A DNA stretch of 36,639 nucleotides from Aquificota bacterium. GTDB lineage: Bacteria > Aquificota > Aquificia > Aquificales > QOAS01. The translations under genes were made by a program, and so were the position numbers. Positions 25,837-32,011 of the stretch are shown here, in pieces. The first letter of the stretch is position 1. Every line of letters begins with the position of its first letter. The notes below the pieces were generated by a model. The model was not told the DNA's origin. It made no database searches and saw nothing but the letters and a program-made list of their open reading frames with translations. The stretch is from positions 1-36,639 of the forward strand of contig JAADCT010000021.1 in assembly GCA_013154305.1 (NCBI GenBank), read 5' to 3'.

Positions 25837-26889
25837 ATGAGGAGAACGCCCCTTTATCCGCTCCACCGCAGGATGCGCGCGCGCTTCGTTCCCTTCGCCG
25901 GGTGGGAGATGCCCCTTCAGTTTTCCTCCGTTTTGGAGGAGGCCAGGGCGGTCCGGAGGAAGGTCGGAGTTTTCGACGTTTCCCACATGGGGAGGATTTT
26001 CGTTTCGGGCCCCCGCGCGGAGGAATTCCTGGAGTGGGCCACCACCAACCGGGTTTCGAAACTGACCGAGGGCCGGGTCCAATACTCGCTCCTTCTCAAC
26101 GAAAGGGGCGGAACGCTCGACGACGTAACCGTCTACCGGCTGGGCCCGCGGGAGTTTATGCTGGTCGTAAACGCCGCCAACAGGGAAAAGGTTTTGAGAC
26201 ACCTTTCGGAGCTGAATTCGGACTTCGGTTGCCGCATCGGGGACAAAACCGAAGAGCTGGTCCAATTGGCGGTTCAGGGTCCCGAGGCAAAGGAGGTTTT
26301 GGAGGAGTTTTTCCCCGGCGTTTCGGAGCTGCGCTATTATTCTTTCGGCCGCTGGGGTGAGGCGCTGGTTTCGAGGACCGGCTACACGGGCGAGGACGGT
26401 TTCGAGGTCTACCTCCCCGCCGAAGGCGGGCTTTCGCTTTACGAAAAACTTTTGGAAAAGGGGGTAAAACCCTGCGGTCTGGGCGCGAGGGACGTCCTTC
26501 GGATTGAGGCGGGCTTTCCCCTCTACGGAAGGGAGCTGGGCGAGGACCTCGACCCGAGGGAGGCCAACCTCTCGCGCTTTATAGACCTGTCGAAGGACTT
26601 TTTCGGAAAGGAGGCCCTCCTTTCGCGGGAGCCCAAAAGGCGCCTGAGGGGTCTGATTTTGAAAGAGCGCCGCGTTGCCCGCGGCGGCGAGAGGGTCCTT
26701 CGGGGGGAGGTGGAGGTCGGGACCGTAACGAGCGGCACCTTTTCGCCCAACCTCGAAAGGTCGATAGCCCTCGCCTTTTTGGACCCTTCGGTGGAAACGG
26801 GTTCAGAGGTCCTGGTGGAGGTCCGCCAAAGGGCGGTTCCCGCCGAGGTGGTAAGGAGCCGCTTCGTGGACAACACCCTTAAAGGTTAG
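25837..26889 (+). CDS. gcvT: Aminomethyltransferase (glycine cleavage T-protein)
   Basis: GcvT moves the aminomethyl-derived one-carbon unit from H-protein to tetrahydrofolate. The 350-residue protein shows PFAGWEMPLQF, VGVFDVSHMGR, GRVQYSLLLNERGGTLDD, SRTGYTGEDGFEVY, LGARDVLRIEAGFPLYG and the C-terminal VGTVTSGTFSPNL, so folate-binding residues are in place. No Shine-Dalgarno sequence; TAGAAT at 25819-25824 lies 12 bases before the ATG. A GC hairpin repeat (26416-26430) encodes PAEGG in a surface loop before SLYEKLL. It overlaps the opposing radical SAM gene by four bases. Confidence 0.96.
   Translation: MRRTPLYPLHRRMRARFVPFAGWEMPLQFSSVLEEARAVRRKVGVFDVSHMGRIFVSGPRAEEFLEWATTNRVSKLTEGRVQYSLLLNERGGTLDDVTVYRLGPREFMLVVNAANREKVLRHLSELNSDFGCRIGDKTEELVQLAVQGPEAKEVLEEFFPGVSELRYYSFGRWGEALVSRTGYTGEDGFEVYLPAEGGLSLYEKLLEKGVKPCGLGARDVLRIEAGFPLYGRELGEDLDPREANLSRFIDLSKDFFGKEALLSREPKRRLRGLILKERRVARGGERVLRGEVEVGTVTSGTFSPNLERSIALAFLDPSVETGSEVLVEVRQRAVPAEVVRSRFVDNTLKG
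26416..26430. repeat. 15-base GC hairpin repeat, copy in gcvT
   Basis: CCCGCC-GAA-GGCGGG, preceded by TC and followed by CTTTC, identical over 22 bases to the copy in the uvrB intein. It encodes PAEGGLS in the same frame as that copy. Confidence 0.75.
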
Positions 26890-27845
26890 TTTCGGTCCTC
26901 ACCCGCGGGGGCCACGAACCTCCTTCCCCCGTGGGAAACGAGTTTCACCTTTCCCTCCCTTTGGAGTTTTTGAACGAGTCTTTCAAACTCCTCGTCGCCG
27001 AGCCTCAGGGCGGGCTTTAGCTCCTCGGGCGGGGAGGGACGGCGGCGGACCAGCTCGAGGAGACGCCTTTCGGCGTCGGAACCCCTTTTTACCCCGACGC
27101 TTTTGACCGGTATCATTCCGATGCCGACTACGTCGGTTTTGGGGTAGGCGACGAGCTCGGCGATTTTCAGCAGTTCCTCCTCGGTCAGGCCGCGGACGCG
27201 GTAGGCCGGCGGGCGGACCACGGTGTTTATCTGCCAGCGGTCGGGCTCCAGTTCGTGGACGAGCTCGCCTATCCTCTCGACCTCGGCGGGGTGGTCGTTT
27301 ATTCCCCTCACGAAGAGGGTCTCGAGCCAAACCTCCCCTTGGAAGTTTTCCCTGAGTTTTCGCAGCCCGCGCAGGACCTTTTCCAGCGTCAGACCTTCGG
27401 CGGGTCGGTTTATCTTTTTAAAGACCTCCTCGGAACCGGCGTCGAGGGAGGGCGAAATCAGGTCGAAAACTTCGAGCTCTTTGAGAACCTCGGGTTCGTC
27501 CAGCGTCGAGGCGTTGGTAAGGAGGGCCAGCCGCAGGTCGGGCCGAAGCTCCTTTACGAAGCGGGCCACCTCGCCAAAGCGCGAGTGGAGCGTGGGCTCC
27601 CCGTTTCCCGAAAAGGTGACGAAGTCGACCTCAAAAGAGGGGTCCGAAAGGAGGTATTCGAGCTCCCTCTTTACCTCGTCGGTGGGAACCCACTCCCTCC
27701 TTTCCAAGGTGAGGAGGCGGCGGGGCGTTTTCCCGCACTCGCAATAGAGGCAGTCCATCGAGCAAACCTTTTGGGGCGGCAACAGGTCCACGCCCAAAGA
27801 GAGGCCCAGCCGCCTCGACAAAACGGGTCCAAAGAGGTACTTCAT
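26886..27845 (-). CDS. Radical SAM protein (COG0731-like, TYW1-related)
   Basis: The 319-residue protein opens with FGPVLSRRLGLSLGVDLLP and the cluster motif C28-SMD-C32-LY-C35, spacing C-x3-C-x2-C. VTFSGNGEPTLHSRF, LLTNAS and SLDAGSEEVFKKINRP follow, a set typical of COG0731 proteins related to wyosine-base enzymes but common in bacteria with unknown function. The C-terminal 70 residues form a winged-helix-like unit (RRRPSPPEELKPALRLGDEEFERLVQKLQREGKV). That add-on may bind nucleic acid or a partner. The substrate is not known. Confidence 0.85.
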   Translation of the reverse strand: MKYLFGPVLSRRLGLSLGVDLLPPQKVCSMDCLYCECGKTPRRLLTLERREWVPTDEVKRELEYLLSDPSFEVDFVTFSGNGEPTLHSRFGEVARFVKELRPDLRLALLTNASTLDEPEVLKELEVFDLISPSLDAGSEEVFKKINRPAEGLTLEKVLRGLRKLRENFQGEVWLETLFVRGINDHPAEVERIGELVHELEPDRWQINTVVRPPAYRVRGLTEEELLKIAELVAYPKTDVVGIGMIPVKSVGVKRGSDAERRLLELVRRRPSPPEELKPALRLGDEEFERLVQKLQREGKVKLVSHGGRRFVAPAGEDRN

Positions 27846-27882
27846 CGAAAAGAAAAGGTTAAGGCCGCCGTCTTAAAAGACC

Positions 27883-27896
27883 CATTCGAACGAATG
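27883..27896. repeat. Inverted repeat between cooS and the radical SAM gene
   Basis: CATTCG-AA-CGAATG is a perfect inverted repeat, 38 bases before the radical SAM start and 52 bases after the cooS stop. On the minus strand it is flanked by GAC and GGGTC and followed by TTTT, so it may help terminate cooS. It shares CATTCGAAC with the nik operon upstream region. Confidence 0.4.
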
Positions 27897-27948
27897 TCCA
27901 ATTGCCCAAAAAGGAAAAGAGGAAAAAGGGGCGGGGAGGGAGACGGGG

Positions 27949-29874
27949 TTATACGGGGAGGCCGAGCTTCTCGCGCTTGGACAGGATGTGGCGCTCGATG
28001 CCGTCGGCGACGGCCACGGGGTCCTCGCCGAGGGCGATTTTTCCGCCGGTCAGCTTCTCCACCTCTTCGGTCAGGAGTTTGACGACCTTGTCGGAACCGG
28101 TGACCGGCGGAACGGGCGAAACGTGGGTGTAGAAGCCCATGGCAACGGCCGAAAAACCGTCGACGACGGCCTTTTGTTCCATGTATTCGGGGGCGGTGAC
28201 GGCGGCGGGAAGGTCGGCCGTGTCGACGCCGATGTAGTCGGCCAGCGCCACGGTGGTCATTATGACCCTACCGGTGTCGGTGCAAGTTCCGAACGACAGA
28301 ACGGGCGGAATGCCGAGCTGTTCGCAGAGCTCGCGCAGTTTGGGACCGGCCAACTTTTTGGCCTCGGGGCTTTCGAGGCCGGCCACCTGCATTCCGGCGT
28401 TTCCGCAACCGCCGCCCACCACCAAAATGTCCCTCTTGATTAGTTCCTTGGCCAGGTTTACGGTCAGGCTGTCGTGGGGACCGTTGGCGAGGGTGGTGCA
28501 GTTTATCAGGGCCACGATGCCCTTGATGTAGCCGTCCTTAATGGCCTGAACGATGGGCTCGAGCGAACCGCCCACGGCGTTTACGAGGGCCTCGGCCGAA
28601 AAGCCGGCGATAACCTTCCGGCGGAACTTCGACAGGTCGGCGGGTTTGATTTCGCCCTTTTTGATGCGCTCTTGGCGCTTGACGAAGTTTTCTATGGCGC
28701 GGTCGATAATCTTTTGAACGACCTCCTTCTCCTTGCCCGGCTTCCAGATAATCTTTTCCGAACCGGGAACGCCGATAATTTCGGTAACCGCAATCAGTTT
28801 GAACTGATACCTGTCGGCGTACTCCTTGAGGTTGGCCAGCGAACAGTTCATGTCCATTACGAAGGCGTCGACGGCACCGCTGGAGAGGAAGTACTCTATC
28901 GCTATCCAGTTGTGGGTGAGACCGGCAAAACCGTTGGGGCTGACGCGCTGGAGGAGCTCCTGACCGGTTTCAATCGAACCGACGACGCGGATGCCCTTGG
29001 CGCCGGCGCGGCGGGCTTTCTCCTGAACGGCCGGGTCGTTAATGGCCTCCAGCAGCGCAAAGGCCACAAACGGCTCGTGACCGTTGGGCAGGATGTTGAC
29101 GTAGTCGGGGTCGAGAACTCCGAAGTCGACCCAACCCTCGTGGGGAGTAGGCGTTCCGTAGAGGACGTCCTGAATCATTTCAAGGACGGCGGTGCTCTCA
29201 AAGGCCGAAGCCACGCCGTTTCTGAGGGCCGCCAGACCGAGCGATACGTAGTCGCCGTCGATGTTGGTCATCGAGCGGGCCACGTTGTCCACCAGTTCCA
29301 TCAGGGAACCTTTGGGGAAAATGCCCAGTTCCCTGAAAATTTGCTTGCGCTTTTCGGGAGCCAGACGCTCTACCAGCGTCGACTCGGTGGGTTCGGCCAG
29401 GTAGTAGAGGTACTTTTCGCCGACCTCAACGGCCAACTTGTCCGCCGGTTGGTTGGGGTCGACGCCCATAATCTCGGCCAAAAGCTTGAGTTTGGCCTCG
29501 TCCTTTATGGTAAAGGGCGTTTCGCCCTTACCGGTTTTTATCAAAGTCAGGGCCGCCTCGCGGGCGTGGTAGGTGTAGGCCGCCAGCCCCATGTTGGCCT
29601 TGATGAGGAGGTTACGCATAACTATACCGTGGGCGTCGATGCCGCAAACTCCGCGGGGAGTGGTGGGCGTAATTCGGCACGGTCCCATCGAACAAAGCTG
29701 GCAGGATACGCCCTCCTTACAGAACTTACAGCGGACCTTTTCCATAGCCTCGAAGCGGTCCGCCACGTTCGAGAGGCCCTCTTTGTGGACCCTCTCGTAC
29801 ATGTAGTTAACGCTGTCGTGGACCGAAATCTTTTTAACGACCTCTTCTTTTTTGAAGAGTTTTCCGAAGACCAT
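27949..29874 (-). CDS. cooS: CooS-type carbon monoxide dehydrogenase homologue with altered catalytic-cluster ligands
   Basis: The 641-residue protein aligns along its length with monofunctional Ni-CODH. Electron-transfer clusters: C49-x2-C52 (cluster D, short CX2C form), then C58, C61, C66 and C77 (cluster B). Catalytic cluster: H266 (NGHEP), C344 (DMNC), C459 (LINC), C490 (GGGC), C531 (FGTC) and the base K568 (EQKAV) are kept. At the place of the usual G-x-C-C-T-G motif it reads G-S-I-E-T-G (E302), so the cysteine ligand there is lost. Ni-CODH chemistry is therefore uncertain. I chose the ATG at 29874; an in-frame TTG lies three codons upstream. No cooF, cooC or acetyl-CoA synthase genes are adjacent. 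The leader has a hairpin and a CRP/FNR-type box. Confidence 0.9.
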   Translation of the reverse strand: MVFGKLFKKEEVVKKISVHDSVNYMYERVHKEGLSNVADRFEAMEKVRCKFCKEGVSCQLCSMGPCRITPTTPRGVCGIDAHGIVMRNLLIKANMGLAAYTYHAREAALTLIKTGKGETPFTIKDEAKLKLLAEIMGVDPNQPADKLAVEVGEKYLYYLAEPTESTLVERLAPEKRKQIFRELGIFPKGSLMELVDNVARSMTNIDGDYVSLGLAALRNGVASAFESTAVLEMIQDVLYGTPTPHEGWVDFGVLDPDYVNILPNGHEPFVAFALLEAINDPAVQEKARRAGAKGIRVVGSIETGQELLQRVSPNGFAGLTHNWIAIEYFLSSGAVDAFVMDMNCSLANLKEYADRYQFKLIAVTEIIGVPGSEKIIWKPGKEKEVVQKIIDRAIENFVKRQERIKKGEIKPADLSKFRRKVIAGFSAEALVNAVGGSLEPIVQAIKDGYIKGIVALINCTTLANGPHDSLTVNLAKELIKRDILVVGGGCGNAGMQVAGLESPEAKKLAGPKLRELCEQLGIPPVLSFGTCTDTGRVIMTTVALADYIGVDTADLPAAVTAPEYMEQKAVVDGFSAVAMGFYTHVSPVPPVTGSDKVVKLLTEEVEKLTGGKIALGEDPVAVADGIERHILSKREKLGLPV

Positions 29875-29884
29875 AGCCTCCAAA

Positions 29885-29926
29885 CCTCCGCTTGGTTTCC
29901 ACCTTTTAATGGTGGACCCTCGGAGG
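29885..29926 (-). promoter_or_regulatory. cooS leader hairpin that pairs the ribosome binding site
   Basis: On the minus strand, CCTCCG (29926-29921) can pair with CGGAGG (29890-29885), and TCCACC (29916-29911) with GGTGGA (29903-29898), around a seven-base loop ATTAAAA. The CGGAGG arm is the Shine-Dalgarno sequence ten bases before the cooS ATG. A second GGAGG (29881-29877) is only two bases from the ATG. The fold would block ribosome access. Confidence 0.5.
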
Positions 29927-30003
29927 CGGGTAGGCCTTAAATCCGATAAAAGGTCAAAAACCCCTCCCCTTTACCGCGGAGGGTCTTCCCCGGCCCCTTC
30001 CCC

Positions 30004-30017
30004 TTGAAGGGAATCAA
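30004..30017. promoter_or_regulatory. CRP/FNR-type box upstream of cooS
   Basis: TTGAAGGGAATCAA has perfect TTGA and TCAA half-sites six bases apart, one base from TTGAT-N4-ATCAA. It lies 130 bases upstream of the cooS ATG. A weak -10-like TAAAGG on the minus strand (29973-29968) is about 40 bases from its centre, roughly where an activator-dependent promoter would sit. It is 75 bases from dnaB on the other side. Confidence 0.5.
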
Positions 30018-30056
30018 GAAAAAAGGCTTCCCGAAACGGGACAACTGAGAGCATCC

Positions 30057-30071
30057 GCCCCCCGCGGGGGC
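30057..30071. repeat. GC-rich hairpin in the cooS-dnaB gap
   Basis: GCCCCC-CGC-GGGGGC, a perfect six-pair stem in the 217-base divergent region. No T-run follows on either strand. TATACA at 30082-30087, eleven bases further on, is the best -10 candidate for dnaB, four bases before its GTG. Confidence 0.4.
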
Positions 30072-30091
30072 AACTTAAATTTATACACCCC

Positions 30092-31513
30092 GTGAGGTCC
30101 CAAATCGTATACAATCCGGAGGCCGAGGACACCGTCATAGGGACCATCCTCTTTGAGGGCGACCTCTTTGAAACCGTCGTCGAGGAGGGCATTAAAGAGA
30201 CCCACTTTTTCGACCGCGTCAACCAACGCATCTTCGACGCGGCCCTAAAGCTTTGGACGTCCAAGGGAAGCGTCCTTACCTACGACCTGCTTTTGGAGGA
30301 GCTCAAAAAAGAGCGCGTAATTCCCGACCTCATCGACGAGGCGAGGCTTTTGGAGCGCTACGCCGGAAAGTTCGTCCGCTCGCGGGAGGTTTTGGCCGAA
30401 TACTGCAAGGTGGTAAAAAAGTACGCCCTCAAAAGGGAACTGGTCGAACTGGCCGAGGAAATCCTGTCCAAGGACTACAAGGACCCGGAGGAGCTCCTCA
30501 ACCAACTCTTGGACCGGGCCTTTGAACTTTCCTCCAAGAGGGAGGTGGTCCCCTACGTCTCCCTCGCCGACGTGGTTCCCGAGCTGAAGGAGACCATCGA
30601 GAGGTTCGCCAAGTCCACCTCCTACATTACGGGAATTCCCAGCGGTTTTCCCGACCTCGACCGGCTCACCACCGGCTTCCACGGCGGCGAGCTCATCATC
30701 GTGGCCGGAAGGCCGGGAATGGGTAAGTCGAGCTTTGCCCTCTCCATCGCCAAGCACGTGGCCCAAAAGGAGGGCCTGCCGGTTGGCATATTCTCGCTCG
30801 AAATGTCGAAGGAGCAGCTGGCGCTCCGCCTGCTTTCGTTTTTGTCGCTCATACCCCTCCACAACCTGCGGCTCGGAAAGCTGACCGAGGACGAAAAGCT
30901 CGTTCTGGAGGAGGCCCTAAAGCAGCTGGCCGAACTGCCCATTTACATCGACGACAGCGCCGCCCTGACCACGACCGAACTCCGCATAAAGGCCCTCCGC
31001 ATGAAAAAGGAGCGCGGAATAGAGCTGCTAATCGTCGACTACCTTCAGCTCCTGCGGGGGGTAAAAAAGTATTCGTCCCGTCAGGAGGAGGTGGCCGAAA
31101 TTTCGCGAAGCCTCAAGGCCCTGGCCAAGGAACTCGACATTCCCATAATAGCCTTGGCCCAGCTCTCGAGGCAGGTCGAACACCGCAGCGACAAGCGGCC
31201 CCAGCTGGCCGACCTGCGCGAAAGCGGCCAAATCGAGCAGGACGCCGACCTCATCATCTTCCTCCACCGCCCCGAGTACTACCTGAAGATTAAGAAAAAG
31301 GAGGTCCCGCCGGACCTCGTCGGCAAGGTGGAAATAATCGTCGCCAAGCAACGCCAAGGCCCGCAGGGCATCGTCGAGGCCAACTTCATCGAAAAGCTGT
31401 CGCTCTTTGAGCCCAAGGACCCGACCGACGAGCTCGGTCGCGTGGGCGAGGAGACGGCCGTCGAACCCGACCTCGACCTTTTGGAGGACGCCGACCTCGA
31501 CCTCGACTTTTAA
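30092..31513 (+). CDS. dnaB: Replicative DNA helicase DnaB
   Basis: DnaB is the hexameric helicase of the replication fork. The 473-residue protein has an N-terminal collar domain (EAEDTVIGTILFEGDLFE) and a RecA-like core. Walker A is GRPGMGKS (206-213); EMSKEQLALRLLSF, LLIVDYLQLL (Walker B), PIIALAQLSRQVEHR and DLRESGQIEQDADLIIFLHR follow. The C-terminal tail is acidic. The start is GTG, with a -10-like TATACA only four bases before it. DnaB is a common intein host but none is present here. Confidence 0.96.
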   Translation: MRSQIVYNPEAEDTVIGTILFEGDLFETVVEEGIKETHFFDRVNQRIFDAALKLWTSKGSVLTYDLLLEELKKERVIPDLIDEARLLERYAGKFVRSREVLAEYCKVVKKYALKRELVELAEEILSKDYKDPEELLNQLLDRAFELSSKREVVPYVSLADVVPELKETIERFAKSTSYITGIPSGFPDLDRLTTGFHGGELIIVAGRPGMGKSSFALSIAKHVAQKEGLPVGIFSLEMSKEQLALRLLSFLSLIPLHNLRLGKLTEDEKLVLEEALKQLAELPIYIDDSAALTTTELRIKALRMKKERGIELLIVDYLQLLRGVKKYSSRQEEVAEISRSLKALAKELDIPIIALAQLSRQVEHRSDKRPQLADLRESGQIEQDADLIIFLHRPEYYLKIKKKEVPPDLVGKVEIIVAKQRQGPQGIVEANFIEKLSLFEPKDPTDELGRVGEETAVEPDLDLLEDADLDLDF

Positions 31514-31515
31514 AG

Positions 31516-31544
31516 TTGATGTTTAAGGCCGCCAAAGGTAATAT
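31516..31544 (+). promoter_or_regulatory. Near-consensus sigma-70 promoter for the 54-residue membrane protein
   Basis: TTGATG (31516-31521), a 17-base spacer, then TAATAT (31539-31544). Transcription should start near 31551, giving a leader of about 30 bases with a strong Shine-Dalgarno sequence. This is the best-formed promoter in the window. Confidence 0.7.
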
Positions 31545-31582
31545 ATTTAGATGAGTTAAAACTTCGGGAGGAGGTGGCGAAA

Positions 31583-31747
31583 ATGAACGCTCTGATTATG
31601 GGACTCGTCGGAGTGATTTGGGCCAACATAGCCATAGTTGCGATGATTTTATCCTTCCTCGGCGGTGAAATTTTGGCCGCGTTGGTGTTCCTCGCGTTGG
31701 TCTTCTCGACGCCGTTCATCCTCAACAAGGTGGCCGAAATCTTTTAA
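31583..31747 (+). CDS. Small membrane protein (54 residues), unknown function
   Basis: ATG at 31583 follows GGGAGGAGGTGGCGAAA, a strong Shine-Dalgarno sequence at good spacing, and a near-consensus promoter lies upstream. The protein is almost all hydrophobic: one helix at about residues 4-26 (MGLVGVIWANIAIVAMILSF), a short GGE turn, and a second helix at 29-47, then a polar NKVAEIF tail. No family is recognised. The strong expression signals suggest an abundant product. Its last four bases overlap the end of the opposing TM2-domain gene. Confidence 0.7.
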   Translation: MNALIMGLVGVIWANIAIVAMILSFLGGEILAALVFLALVFSTPFILNKVAEIF

Positions 31748-31977
31748 CTTCCCCTCCTTTCGGCCCACTCCTTAATCTTTATTCCGTCGTAAATCCACAA
31801 TCCCACCAAAATCAGGAAGGTGAAGGCTCCCGGCCCCAGGTAGAGACCGAAAAACGTTAAAAACCAAAGCAGGGGATAAAGCCACCAACCTTCCTCGCCC
31901 AGGTAAAGCCGGTGGGCCCCTATGAGCCAGCCCAGCGTCAGCCAAAGCAGGTAGGCCACCTTCTTGCTCTTTGCCAT
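31744..31977 (-). CDS. TM2-domain small membrane protein
   Basis: The 77-residue protein (ATG at 31977; an in-frame TTG lies three codons further out) matches the TM2 domain. Basic MAKSKK is followed by a first helix with GWLIGAHRLYLGEEGW, then helices through LYPLLWFLTFFGLYLGPGAFTFLILVGLWIYDGIKI. The G-x2-R-x-Y-L-G between helices is the TM2 hallmark. Function in bacteria is unknown. It follows the dynamin-like gene by 34 bases on the same strand and converges with the 54-residue membrane protein gene. Confidence 0.8.
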   Translation of the reverse strand: MAKSKKVAYLLWLTLGWLIGAHRLYLGEEGWWLYPLLWFLTFFGLYLGPGAFTFLILVGLWIYDGIKIKEWAERRGS

Positions 31978-32011
31978 CGGTTCCAACGATTTTAAGCCAA
32001 GGAGGGAAAAG

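Noticed and set aside
27949-29874. A CO-oxidising hydrogenase or Wood-Ljungdahl cluster around cooS
   Set aside because: No cooF, cooC, hydrogenase, acsB or corrinoid protein gene is adjacent, so such a cluster cannot be claimed.
28474-29940. A 488-codon open frame on the plus strand opposite cooS
   Set aside because: It is an antisense shadow of cooS with no recognisable domain; codon bias keeps the opposite frame open.
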